Below, in pieces: positions 29,888 to 38,954 of a DNA stretch of 64,000 nt (positions are counted from its first letter, which is position 1; every line of letters begins with the position of its first letter). The DNA comes from CAWGYT01 sp963826795. GTDB lineage: Bacteria > Planctomycetota > Planctomycetia > Pirellulales > Pirellulaceae. The stretch is taken from positions 59,300-123,299 of the forward strand of contig CAWGYT010000016.1 in NCBI GenBank assembly GCA_963826795.1, read 5' to 3'. The notes below the pieces were generated by a model, which saw nothing but the letters and a program-made list of their open reading frames with translations, did no database searches and was not told the origin of the DNA. Position numbers and translations under genes: made by a program.

Positions 29888-31381
29888 ATGACGGTTTGCC
29901 AATTGAGCGAGTTGCTGCGACGTGCGGCGCCGAAGAAGTGCTTGCTCCGCGGCGGGTTCGCGATCGGCTGTGTCTTCGCCGCGCTGATCGGCGGAGTGCA
30001 ATCGGCCGAGCCGCCGGCGATTTCGGTGGGCTCACGCCGTGAGCTCTTTGTGGACCGGGCGTTGATCGATCAGTTGGCGGGTGGCGCGACACTGCGTCTA
30101 CACACGCCGACTCCACGCGAGCAGGTCTTGACCTTCGATCAGCCGTGGGAAGGTGTCTATTCGGGTTACATCACGGTCTTCGAAGATGAAGGACGATTGC
30201 GGTTGTACTACCGTGGATTACCGGTCGCGCGTCATTCACTCGACACGGAAGTCACGTGTTATGCGGAGAGCGAGGATGGCGTCCACTGGATCAAGCCCAA
30301 CTTGGGCTTGTACGAAGTCCAAGGCACGCGGGAGAACAATGTCGTGCTGGCGCATCATCGAGGTTGCCATAACTTCGCGCCGTTCAAGGATACGAATCCT
30401 GCCACACCGCCTGACGCTCGGTATAAGGCCTTGGGTGGAACGGGCGCGCCGGGCCTGATCGCGTTTGTTTCCGCCGACGGGCTGAATTGGCGTGAACTGC
30501 AACCCGAGCCCGTGATCACCGAAGGCGCGTTTGATTCCCAGAACGTCGCCTTCTGGTCCGAGACCGAGCAGCAATACGTCTGCTACTTCCGCGTTTTTCG
30601 AGAGGGAGTCCGCTGGATCGCACGCACGACTTCGGCGGACTTCACGCACTGGACGAAGCCGGTGGATATGTCGTTCGGCGAGCGCGTGCCTCAGCACCTA
30701 TACACGAACCAGACCGTTCCTTATTTTCGAGCTCCGCATCTTTACCTGGGGATGCCCACGCGGTTTTTTCCGGGTCGGCGGGCGCTAACCGACGAGCAAC
30801 TCGCGCTGCTCCAAACACCGGCCGAGTGGAACTACGGGAATGATTGCGCGGACATTGTGCTGACCAGCACGCGCGGTGGAAACCAATTGGACCGGACCTT
30901 CATGGAAGCTTTTGTGCGTCCTGGACTTGAGCCGCGGAACTGGACATCCCGAGCGAACTACGCCGCACGCGGGATCGTTCCCGCTGGGCCGGGGGAATTG
31001 GCCTTCTACGTGAGTCACAATCTCGGCTACCCGACGGCTCACCTGCGGCGGTACACGCTTCGGCTGGACGGCTTCGCCTCGATCAACGCTCCCTTCGACG
31101 GCGGCGAATTGATCACGCGGCCGATGGTGTTCGCCGGCGAGCGGCTGGCGATCAATGCCGCCACCTCCGCCGCCGGAAGTGTCCGGATCGAGATTCAGGA
31201 TTGGCAAGGCAGGCCGATAGCAGGGTTTGCTGCCGAAGATTGTGACGAGATGATCGGCGATCAAATCGAGCGGGTTGTACGCTGGCGAGGTAGTGACAAC
31301 CTGGCGGCATTTGCAGGTCGTCCGATCCGCCTGCGGGTGCGACTGGAGGACGCGGACTTGTATTCCTTCCGCTTCGAGTGA
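29888..31381 (+). CDS. exported beta-propeller protein, GH32/GH43-like
   Basis: A 497-residue protein with a signal peptide (GFAIGCVFAALIGGVQSAEP). The body has repeated four-strand blades with sugar-hydrolase-like phrases: DQPWEGVYSGYITVFEDEGRLRLYYRG, SEDGVHWIKPNLGLYE, SADGLNWRELQPEPVI, TTSADFTHWTKPVDM. This is typical of the large planctomycete family assigned to the GH32/GH43 superfamily. I cannot place the catalytic acids with certainty. GGGAG at 29877-29881 fixes the ATG at 29888. It precedes a DUF1501 gene on the same strand, as is common in planctomycete polysaccharide loci. Function as a glycosidase is inferred. Confidence 0.7.
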   Translation: MTVCQLSELLRRAAPKKCLLRGGFAIGCVFAALIGGVQSAEPPAISVGSRRELFVDRALIDQLAGGATLRLHTPTPREQVLTFDQPWEGVYSGYITVFEDEGRLRLYYRGLPVARHSLDTEVTCYAESEDGVHWIKPNLGLYEVQGTRENNVVLAHHRGCHNFAPFKDTNPATPPDARYKALGGTGAPGLIAFVSADGLNWRELQPEPVITEGAFDSQNVAFWSETEQQYVCYFRVFREGVRWIARTTSADFTHWTKPVDMSFGERVPQHLYTNQTVPYFRAPHLYLGMPTRFFPGRRALTDEQLALLQTPAEWNYGNDCADIVLTSTRGGNQLDRTFMEAFVRPGLEPRNWTSRANYAARGIVPAGPGELAFYVSHNLGYPTAHLRRYTLRLDGFASINAPFDGGELITRPMVFAGERLAINAATSAAGSVRIEIQDWQGRPIAGFAAEDCDEMIGDQIERVVRWRGSDNLAAFAGRPIRLRVRLEDADLYSFRFE

Positions 31382-31474
31382 GTTGAGCCGCACGACGGCG
31401 TAAAATGCTTTTCGTTCGCGGGCGAAGCGGACGGGGCCAGGACAGCGCCGGATGTGTCTTGGGGGACAATTCAA

Positions 31475-32918
31475 ATGAACGAAAACTTCCAACACCCCCG
31501 CGTGTCGCGCCGGACGGCCGTCCAGGCGGGCAGTCTCGGGCTATTGGGACTCGCATCGAATCATCTGCAGGCCCTACGCGCCGACCCGTCGCGGGACGAC
31601 GACTTGCCAACTCGAAGCAAAGCGTGCATTTTTATCTTCCTGTCCGGCGGGCTCGGGCAACACGACAGCTTTGACATGAAGCCTCAGGCTCCGGAAGAAA
31701 TTCGCGGCGAGTTTCGATCCATTTCGACGCGCACGCCTGGCGTTCAGATCTGCGAACACCTGCCGATGTTGGCCGAGCGGAGTGAGAGCTGGGCGTTGTG
31801 CCGATCCATGACGCACTCGTCCAACGAGCACTCGGCCGGACATCAAATCATGCTCTCAGGCCGATCTGATTTGCCAGTCGGATTCGACCCCAGTCGGCCG
31901 AACGAGTCCGATCACCCCTCGCTGGCCGCGATCTCTGGCGCCGTCACCGCGCGCCGCAATAACTTGCCTCCCGCCGTCGTCCTGCCCGAAAAGCTCGTAC
32001 ATAACTCGGGACGCGTCATCCCGGGCCAGTTCGGTGGCACGATGAGCTCGCGCCGCGATCCCTGGTTTGTCGAAGCGTCACCGTTCCATAATCAGTCTTA
32101 CGGCGCCTACCCTGAGTTTGCATTTGATCATCAAGAACGCGGAGCCAGCGACGCACGGGTCTTTCGAGCGCCGAACGTCCAGCTGCCCCATGAGCTGACA
32201 CATCCGCGGCTGACTTCACGGCTGAGCTCTGGTTGATCAAATCCAAAAGCAACAGCGGGCGCTCGACGAGTCGCTCGAAACCCAGGCTCACGATCGATAC
32301 CAAGAGGCCGCTGTCAATTTGCTGACGCATTCGAAGATTCAATGGGCATTCGACGTCACTCGTGCAGACGATCGGATTCAAGATCGTTACGGGCGGAACT
32401 CGTTTGGCTGGTCGTTGCTAATGGCCCGACGGCTCGTCGAAGTTGGCGTCAACCTGGTCCAGGTCAATCTCGGAAACAACGAAACCTGGGATACGCACGG
32501 AAATGCATTTCCGCACTTGAAGAATCAGCTTTTTCCCCCGACCGATCGCGCAGTTTCGGCTCTCCTGGATGACCTGGATGCGAATGGCCTGTTGCAGGAT
32601 ACGTTGATTGTGATGGCCGGCGAATTCGGACGTACGCCAAAGATCAGTCATCTGGCACAGCACTACAAGTTGCCTGGCCGCGACCATTGGGGCGCTGCTC
32701 AAACCGTCTGGCTCGCCGGAGGAGGTATTCCCGGCGGCGCCGTGGTGGGTGCGACCGACAATCTCGGGGCGTTTCCAAGTCGCGATGCTCAGCGACCGGA
32801 AAACCTCGCGGCCACGATCTATCGATCACTCGGCCTCCCCCGGACGACCGCCTGGTACGACGACCTCAGCCGTCCGCACTATATCTATCACGGCGAGCCG
32901 ATCGCCGGTCTGATTTGA
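31475..32918 (+). CDS. DUF1501 (sulfatase-like fold) exported protein (frameshifted)
   Basis: A Tat-type leader (VSRRTAVQAGSLGLLGLASN) is followed by the DUF1501 signature: CIFIFLSGGLGQHDSFDMKP, the region around HLPMLAERSESWALCRSMTHSSNEHSAGH, and later GVNLVQVNLGNNETWDTHGN, LIVMAGEFGRTPKI and GRDHWGAAQTVWLAGGGI. The frame changes near 32224-32232; a missing CT pair or one extra base in agctctggtt would restore LS(S)LVDQIQKQQRAL. Restored length is about 480 residues. The family has a sulfatase/alkaline-phosphatase fold and is abundant in planctomycetes; its reaction is unproven. No DUF1549/DUF1553 partner gene lies beside it here. Confidence 0.82.
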
Positions 32919-32923
32919 CCCGG

Positions 32924-33580
32924 GCGCGGTGCCCCCTCATCCGGCCTTCGGCCACCTTCTCCCGCGTTGGGGAGAAGGGACATCCTCGAGTCACCTTCTC
33001 CCGCGTTGGGGAGAAGGGACATCCTCGAGTCACCTTCTCCCGCGTGGGGGAGAAGGGACATTCTCGTGTCACCTCTCCCGCGGCCGGGAGAGGTCGCTCG
33101 GGTCCCGCGGGCGGGAACCGGGCGGGTGAGGGTTGAGCGGCTGGGCGGCTGGCCGGTGGCGCAGGGCGCGGTGCCCCCTCATCCGGCCTTCGGCCACCTT
33201 CTCCCGCGTTGGGGAGAAGGGACATTCTCGAGTCACCTTCTCCCGCGTTGCGGAGAAGGGACATCCTCGTGTCACCTCTCCCGCGTGGGGGAGAAGAGAC
33301 ATCCTCGTGTCACCTCTCCCGCGGCCGGGAGAGGTCGCTCGGGTCCCGCGGGCGGGAGCCGGGCGGGTGAGGGTTGAGCGGCTGGGCGGCTGGCCGGCGC
33401 GCAGGGCGCGGTGCCCCCTCATCCGGCCTTCGGCCACCTTCTCCCGCGTTGGGGAGAAGGGACGTGGCGGAGTGGCACTGCTCCCCACAAGTGGCAACTC
33501 CTTTCCACACGTGTCACCTCTCCCGGTCCCGGGAGAGGTCGCTTGGGACCCGCCGGCGGGTCCCAAGCGGGTGAGGGTCG
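32924..33580. repeat. mosaic of palindromic repeats, three tandem units
   Basis: Three copies of a complex unit lie head to tail: 32924-33165 (242 bp), 33166-33405 (240 bp) and 33406 to about 33580 (shorter, diverged). Each starts GCGCGGTGCCCCCTCATCCG. Inside are GGCCTTCGGCC, several CTTCTCCCGCGTTGGGGAGAAG-type hairpins (8-bp stems, about 40 bp apart), CCTCTCCC...GGGAGAGG, and CCCGCGGGCGGG. Units 1 and 2 carry three CTTCTCCC hairpins each. Both strands are open by chance and yield low-complexity Arg/Pro peptides, which I do not regard as genes. The structure recalls REP/BIME elements between a gene end and a promoter. Confidence 0.85.
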
Positions 33581-33654
33581 AACGTGCGAGGGTCGATCCG
33601 CCGAATTGCCGACCACGCCCCGAGAAAACTGCGGCTCAACATCTTGTCATTTTA

Positions 33655-33667
33655 TGACGATCCGTCA
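33655..33667. promoter_or_regulatory. probable TetR operator in front of tetR
   Basis: TGACGATCCGTCA is a perfect palindrome (5-bp arms, 3-bp spacer) 14 bp before the tetR start. The same TGACG-N3-CGTCA occurs before the adaptor gene at 34437. A TTGTCA hexamer at 33644-33649 may be a -35 box, with the palindrome between it and AACAAT at 33667-33672. Repression by the adjacent TetR protein is the simplest reading. Confidence 0.6.
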
Positions 33668-33681
33668 ACAATGGAGGCGCC

Positions 33682-34416
33682 ATGAATCAAACACTCAAAC
33701 GGAAACAGCGCGAGATCCAGCAGCGGGAGTTGCAGATTCTCGAAACGTCGCGCGAGATGCTGATCGCCGAGGGATACCATGGGTTGAACATGGATCGCAT
33801 CGCGGAGCGGTTGGAGTACTCGAAAGGGACAATCTATAACCACTTCAACTGCAAAGAGGAGATCATCCTCGCGCTGGCAGTGGACGCCGAGCAGCGGAGG
33901 GCGGAGTTGTTCGAGCGGGCATCGACGTTTCGAGGGTGTGCCCGCGAGCGAATGGCGGCGATTGGGGTCGCGGCGGAGCTGTTCGTGCGTCTGCATCCGG
34001 ACCACTTCCGCGTGGAACGGATCGTGCGTTCGATGTCGATCTGGGAAAAAACCTCGGAACAGCGCCGGATGATCCTCCGCTCGTGCGAAACGCGCTGCCT
34101 GGGGATCGTGGCCGGGATCGTGCGGGATGCCATCTCGCAGGCCGATCTCACGTTGCCGCCCGAATCCACTCCCGAAGATCTCGTGTTCGGACTCTGGTCG
34201 CTTGCCTACGGAGCCTACAGCCTGATCGCCGAGAACAGCTATTTGATGGATCTGGGAATCCGCGATCCCTTCTATGCCGTCCGCGAAAACCAAACGCTCT
34301 TGATCGACGGCTACCACTGGCAACCCCTCTCGCGCGAATACGACTATGACGCCGTTTACTTGCGGATCGAAAAGGAACTCTTCAGTGACGAATTCCAAGT
34401 CGCCTTTGGAAGCTAG
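33682..34416 (+). CDS. TetR/AcrR-family transcriptional repressor
   Basis: A 244-residue regulator. The N-terminal helix-turn-helix is ILETSREMLIAEGYHGLNMDRIAERLEYSKGTIYNHFNCKEEI, matching the TetR signature. The remaining 180 residues form the ligand-binding and dimer domain and are specific to this protein. GGAGG at 33673-33677 sits 4 bp from the ATG. Directly downstream are the periplasmic adaptor and RND pump genes, so it most likely represses them until an exported toxic compound binds. A matching pair of palindromes supports autoregulation. Confidence 0.9.
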   Translation: MNQTLKRKQREIQQRELQILETSREMLIAEGYHGLNMDRIAERLEYSKGTIYNHFNCKEEIILALAVDAEQRRAELFERASTFRGCARERMAAIGVAAELFVRLHPDHFRVERIVRSMSIWEKTSEQRRMILRSCETRCLGIVAGIVRDAISQADLTLPPESTPEDLVFGLWSLAYGAYSLIAENSYLMDLGIRDPFYAVRENQTLLIDGYHWQPLSREYDYDAVYLRIEKELFSDEFQVAFGS

Positions 34417-34435
34417 AAAAAATTTTGACCATAAA

Positions 34436-35713
34436 ATGACGCTTCGTCACTATGTGACTCGACGTCGAACCGTCTGGTTGGCGCCGGCACTCCTCATCGC
34501 CGCCGTGCTGGGAGGACTCGGCTGGAGTCGTTCGCAGGCGACGGTCGCGCCGGATCCCCCGCCGACCCGCTTGCCGGTTGACGTGATGCCGCTGGTGGCC
34601 GCCGAAGGTTACGCCTTGGAGCAAACGTTCACCGGCACGGTTCAAGCGCGGCGGACGAGCCCGCTGAGTTTTCGCCGCGCGGCGGAGTTAGTCGAGTTAC
34701 GGGTGGATCAGGGTTCGCGAGTTGAGGCCAATCAGGCCCTGGCACGCATTGATTCACGACGGCTTCTCACCGAGCAATCGCGTCTGCAAGCGCGACAGAC
34801 GGAGGCTCAAGCCATACTGGACGAGCTTGTTGCCGGGCCGCGGCTGGAGTCGATCGCCGCGCAGCGTGCGCGGGTGGCAGACCTGGAAGCTCAGGTCCAG
34901 CGCCTGACCGCACAGCAGCAGCGGAGGAGTTCGCTGCGGCAACAATCGGTGATCTCCCAAGAGGATTACGAGCAGACGGTCTTTGAACTGGAGTCCATGC
35001 GTGCCCGTTGCCAGGCGGCCGAGCGAATCCTGGACGAACTAGAAGCCGGCACGCGTTTGGAGCAAATCGAGGCCCAGCGCGCGGTCCTGCTCCAGTTACA
35101 AGCCGAGCAGGCGCAGATCGAGATTGAGCTGCACGACAGCACGCTGGTCGCTCCCTTCGCCGGATGGATCACACGGCGTTTCCTGGATGAAGGCGTGATC
35201 GTGAGTCCCGGCCAGGCCGTGTTGGAGCTTGTCGAGGAAGAGCCTTGGGAGGTCTGGATTGGCGTCCCACCGGAGGTCGCGCAGGAATTGCAGCCCGGCT
35301 CGGCGCACCCCCTCCTCGTCAGCGACGCCACGTATCACGGATGCGTCCGCTGTGTGCTGACCGACCTGGATCGATCGACGCGGACGCGGACCGCCATCTT
35401 GACGCTCAACGAATCGACGCAGGGGCGTGTCGTGCCGGGACAACTGGCACGAATTCGGGTGCAGCGACAGATCAGCACGCCGGGCTACTGGTTGCCGCTG
35501 GGCGGGCTGACCCGGGACACCGGCGGGCTTTGGTCTCTGTTGGTCGCCCAGCCCGACGGCCAAGCGGGCCATCAAGTCGCACGCCGTCTGGTGGAGGTCT
35601 TGCACACTGACGGCGACCGGGCGTATGTCCGCGGCACCCTGGCCGATGGCGAGCTGGCGATCTTGCAGGGAGTCCATCGGCTGGCCCTCGGGCAGGCCGT
35701 TGCCGTCCCGTGA
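34436..35713 (+). CDS. RND efflux periplasmic adaptor (HlyD/MFP family)
   Basis: About 425 residues. A membrane anchor (TVWLAPALLIAAVLGGLGW) is followed by the lipoyl half-motif TGTVQARRTSPLSFRRAAELVELRVDQGSRVEANQALARID. A long coiled coil rich in Gln/Glu/Arg follows, with two LEAG/LVAG-type repeats (DELVAGPRLE, DELEAGTRLE). The second lipoyl half (LVAPFAGWITRRFLDEGVIVSPGQAVLELVE) and a beta-barrel domain complete it. It bridges the RND pump to an outer-membrane channel; no TolC gene is nearby. No Shine-Dalgarno precedes ATG 34436 and the operator overlaps it; a GTG at 34454 is an alternative start. The gene lies 19 bp after tetR. Confidence 0.88.
   Translation: MTLRHYVTRRRTVWLAPALLIAAVLGGLGWSRSQATVAPDPPPTRLPVDVMPLVAAEGYALEQTFTGTVQARRTSPLSFRRAAELVELRVDQGSRVEANQALARIDSRRLLTEQSRLQARQTEAQAILDELVAGPRLESIAAQRARVADLEAQVQRLTAQQQRRSSLRQQSVISQEDYEQTVFELESMRARCQAAERILDELEAGTRLEQIEAQRAVLLQLQAEQAQIEIELHDSTLVAPFAGWITRRFLDEGVIVSPGQAVLELVEEEPWEVWIGVPPEVAQELQPGSAHPLLVSDATYHGCVRCVLTDLDRSTRTRTAILTLNESTQGRVVPGQLARIRVQRQISTPGYWLPLGGLTRDTGGLWSLLVAQPDGQAGHQVARRLVEVLHTDGDRAYVRGTLADGELAILQGVHRLALGQAVAVP
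34437..34449. promoter_or_regulatory. probable TetR operator overlapping the adaptor start
   Basis: TGACGCTTCGTCA repeats the palindrome found before tetR, with identical arms and a different spacer. It begins at the second base of the putative ATG at 34436. TTGACC at 34425-34430 may be a -35 hexamer. Repressor bound here would block transcription or translation of the efflux genes. Confidence 0.6.
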
Positions 35714-35797
35714 CGCCGCAGCGAAACGCATCGCCCAAGCCGTCACCTGAACCATCACCCACCGCCTTGTTTCCAACTTCTGCTTGCGAGCCCAACG

Positions 35798-38700
35798 ATG
35801 TGGAATCTGTTCTTTCGAAATCGCCGGCTGTTGTTGTTGGCGATCAGCTTGATCGTGGTCGCGGGACTCTCGTCCTATTGCGTTCTGCCGCGGATGGAAG
35901 ATCCGCTTTTAACGCCCCGTTTCGGCACCATCAACGCCCGGCTTCCGGGAGCGGATGCCGAACGCGTGGAGGCCTTGATCACCGAGCCTTTAGAAGAGGA
36001 ATTGCGGAAGATCGAAGAGATCAAGGAGTTGCGGAGCACGAGCCGAGCGGGGATTTGTACGATCAGTGTCGAATTGCGGGATGACATTGATGCAACCGAC
36101 GCGATCTGGTCCCAGGTGCGGGACAAGCTGGCCGATGCACAGCGTCAGCTGCCGGCCGGCGCCGAAGCGCCGGAGTTTACCGAGCAGGACGTGAAGGCAT
36201 TCGCCCTGATCGTCGGCCTCACTTGGCGACAAGACGATCCTCCGAATTTCGCCATCTTGCGCCGCCTGGCGGAGCAACTCAAAGATGAATTGAAGGCGGT
36301 GCCGGGCACGGACGACGTCGAATTGTTCGGGGACCCGAGCGAGGAGTATCGGGTCACGGTGCGTCCGGCGGATCTGGCGGCCCGGGGGCTGACCTTCGCG
36401 GATGTCTCGCGGCAACTGGGCGCCAGCGACGCGAAGGTCTCGTCGGGCCAACTTCGCGGCTCGCAAAGCGACCTCCTCCTGAAGATGGATACCGAACTGG
36501 ACTCACTACAACGAATTGGCGAGACGCTGATCAAGACCAGCTCGGAAGGGCAGGTGACGCGTCTCAGCGATCTGGCGGAGCTCCAAAAAGGAATCGCTGA
36601 GCCGCCCGATCAACTGGCCCTTGTCGGAGGCCGACCGGCGGTCGTGTTGGGGGCGCTGGCACGGGACAACAAGCGAATTGACCACTGGTCCACGACGGTT
36701 TCCGAGCGACTGGCGGCCTACCGCGAGACGTTGCCGCCAGGAATCGGGCTGGAAATCGTGTTCAACCAGAATCGGTATGTCGAGGGCCGCCTCCGGAGTT
36801 TGCTTGCCAATCTGCTCCTCGGCTCGGTCGCCGTCGTGCTGGTCGTGGGGTTGATGATGGGGTGGAAAAACGCGCTGGTGGTGGGTGCCGCCCTGCCCCT
36901 CTCGGCCCTGATGGTCCTCACCGGGCTCCAGTTCTTGGAGATCCCGATTCATCAAATGTCGGTCACGGGTCTGATCCTGGCCCTGGGTTTGCTGATCGAC
37001 AACGCGATTGTGATCGTGGACGAGGTCAGCCATCGAATCCGAACCGGCTCGCCGCCGGCGTCGGCGGTGGCGGCCAGCACGCGTCATTTGGCGGTGCCGC
37101 TTTTTGGGTCGACGTTGACCACCGCGCTCGCGTTCGCTCCGATTGCCCTCATGCAGGGCCCTGCGGGAGAATTCGTGGGCTCGATCGCGGTCAGCGTGAT
37201 TCTGGCGATTAGCAGTTCCCTGCTCTTGGCGATGACGATCGTACCGGCCGTCGCGGCGCTGTTCGATGGAGTCGGTCAAGGTGCTCCAGGGCGGGCGACA
37301 CCCTGGCGTGATGGCTTTCGTTGCGCACGACTAACCCGAGTCTACCGCCAGACCTTGAGCTGGATCTTCGCGCATCCACGCTGGGGGATGGCCTTGGGGA
37401 TGGCGTTGCCTGTGTTGGGCTTCATCCAGGGACGCCATCTTCCTGAGCAATTTTTTCCGCCGGCCGATCGGGATCAGTTTCAGATCGAGTTGGAGTTGCC
37501 GGCCCATGCCGCGCTTCATGAAACGCAGCGGACGGTGGCCGCGGTTCGGAATTTCCTGATGGACCATGAAGAGATCCAGGACGTGCATTGGTTTTTGGGC
37601 GAGAGCGCCCCGATGTTCTATTACAACCTGGTAGGTCGTCGAAAGAACATGTCCAATTTCGCGCAGGCAATCGTCCAGCTCCGATCGGCGGCCCGTGGCG
37701 AGGCGTTGATCCACGAGCTCCAACGGGATTTGGACCGCCACTTTTCGCAGGCCCGGATCCTCGTTCGGCAACTCGAACAAGGTCCACCCTTCGACGCGCC
37801 GTTGGAAGTCCGACTATTCGGGCCAGACACCGAGCGGCTCCGCGAGTTGGGCGGACAGCTGCGCGGAATCCTGGCTCAGACTCCGGACGTGATCCACACG
37901 CGCGTCGAGTTGTCCGAGACGTTGCCGAATCTGGCGGTTCGAGTCGACGAGCATGCGGCTCGACTGGCCGGACTCGACCACGCAGTGCTGGCCCGCCAGC
38001 TGAACTCGTCGCTGGAGGGAGCGGTCGGCGGACTGGTACTGGAGGGAACCGAAGGCTTGCCGGTACGAATTCGTTTGGGGAATCCCCAGCGGGCCAACCT
38101 CTCCCAAATCACGTCGCTGGAACTCGTGTCCGCCGGCGCGGCGTCAACGGCGGACTCGATCGGGGTGCCGTTCACGGCCGTGGCCCAAGTCGGACTCTCC
38201 GCCGAGGTCGCGGCCATTCAGCACTTGGACGGTGCGCGCATGAACGAAATTCAAGGATTCATTCCGGCGGGCGTTTTGCCGGCCGTCGTGTTGCGGCGAT
38301 TTCAAGCCAACTTGGCGGACAGCTCGTTCGTGCTCCCAACCGGATATTCGCTTGCCTACGGCGGCGAAGCGGCCAAGCGGGACCAGGCAATCGGTAGTTT
38401 GTTGGCCCGTGTCGGCGTGCTGCTGGTAATGATGGTCGCCACGCTCGTCCTCTCCTTCGGCTCGTTCCGAGTGGCCGCGGTGATCGCCGCCGTGGCGGTG
38501 CTGTCCGTCGGGCTGGGGCTGGGTTCGCTGTGGCTGTTCGGCTACCCCTTCGGTTTTATGGCGATCGTCGGCACGATGGGATTGGTGGGCGTCGCGATCA
38601 ATGATTCGATCGTTGTCATGGCGTCCCTGCGTGAAAATCCGTCGGTCCGAGATGGTGAGGTGGAGGCGACTTGCGAGGTCGTCGTGCACGCGACTCGCCA

Positions 38701-38947
38701 CGTGCTGACCACATCCCTGACCACCGTCGCGGGGTTCTTGCCACTGGTCATCGCGGGCGGGGGATTTTGGCCGCCCATGGCGATCTCGATCGCCGGCGGC
38801 GTGGGAGGCGCCACCATCTTGGCACTCTACTTCGTCCCTTCCACCTATCTCTGGATGTTGCGTCTCAGCCACCCGGCTGCCGCCGACGAGCTCGCGCCGC
38901 AAGTGGCCGTCGCGGGACCACCGGTACTGGTCGGCGAGTTCAGCTAG
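35798..38947 (+). CDS. RND-family efflux pump, inner-membrane permease
   Basis: A 1,049-residue AcrB/MexF-type pump. The first helix (LLLLAISLIVVAGLSSY) leads into LPRMEDPLLTPRFGTINARLPGADAERVEALITEPLEE, the porter-domain signature. Two sets of membrane helices follow; LILALGLLIDNAIVIVDEV carries the paired acidic residues of helix 4 and its counterpart is IVGTMGLVGVAINDSIVVMAS. It exports hydrophobic compounds using proton motive force and works with the adaptor encoded 84 bp upstream. No frameshift is seen over 3.1 kb. Specificity cannot be told. Confidence 0.92.
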   Translation: MWNLFFRNRRLLLLAISLIVVAGLSSYCVLPRMEDPLLTPRFGTINARLPGADAERVEALITEPLEEELRKIEEIKELRSTSRAGICTISVELRDDIDATDAIWSQVRDKLADAQRQLPAGAEAPEFTEQDVKAFALIVGLTWRQDDPPNFAILRRLAEQLKDELKAVPGTDDVELFGDPSEEYRVTVRPADLAARGLTFADVSRQLGASDAKVSSGQLRGSQSDLLLKMDTELDSLQRIGETLIKTSSEGQVTRLSDLAELQKGIAEPPDQLALVGGRPAVVLGALARDNKRIDHWSTTVSERLAAYRETLPPGIGLEIVFNQNRYVEGRLRSLLANLLLGSVAVVLVVGLMMGWKNALVVGAALPLSALMVLTGLQFLEIPIHQMSVTGLILALGLLIDNAIVIVDEVSHRIRTGSPPASAVAASTRHLAVPLFGSTLTTALAFAPIALMQGPAGEFVGSIAVSVILAISSSLLLAMTIVPAVAALFDGVGQGAPGRATPWRDGFRCARLTRVYRQTLSWIFAHPRWGMALGMALPVLGFIQGRHLPEQFFPPADRDQFQIELELPAHAALHETQRTVAAVRNFLMDHEEIQDVHWFLGESAPMFYYNLVGRRKNMSNFAQAIVQLRSAARGEALIHELQRDLDRHFSQARILVRQLEQGPPFDAPLEVRLFGPDTERLRELGGQLRGILAQTPDVIHTRVELSETLPNLAVRVDEHAARLAGLDHAVLARQLNSSLEGAVGGLVLEGTEGLPVRIRLGNPQRANLSQITSLELVSAGAASTADSIGVPFTAVAQVGLSAEVAAIQHLDGARMNEIQGFIPAGVLPAVVLRRFQANLADSSFVLPTGYSLAYGGEAAKRDQAIGSLLARVGVLLVMMVATLVLSFGSFRVAAVIAAVAVLSVGLGLGSLWLFGYPFGFMAIVGTMGLVGVAINDSIVVMASLRENPSVRDGEVEATCEVVVHATRHVLTTSLTTVAGFLPLVIAGGGFWPPMAISIAGGVGGATILALYFVPSTYLWMLRLSHPAAADELAPQVAVAGPPVLVGEFS

Positions 38948-38954
38948 TTTCTCA

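Noticed and set aside
32924..33580. Possible CRISPR array, because similar hairpin units recur at about 40 bp spacing
   Set aside because: The intervening sequence is itself repeated, units are themselves tandem, and there are no Cas genes; it is a palindromic repeat mosaic.
32924..33660. Several long open frames on both strands with Arg/Pro-rich peptides such as PLIRPSATFSRVGEKG
   Set aside because: They run through a GC-rich palindromic repeat, repeat with the DNA, and lack start signals or any family resemblance; they are by-products of the repeat.
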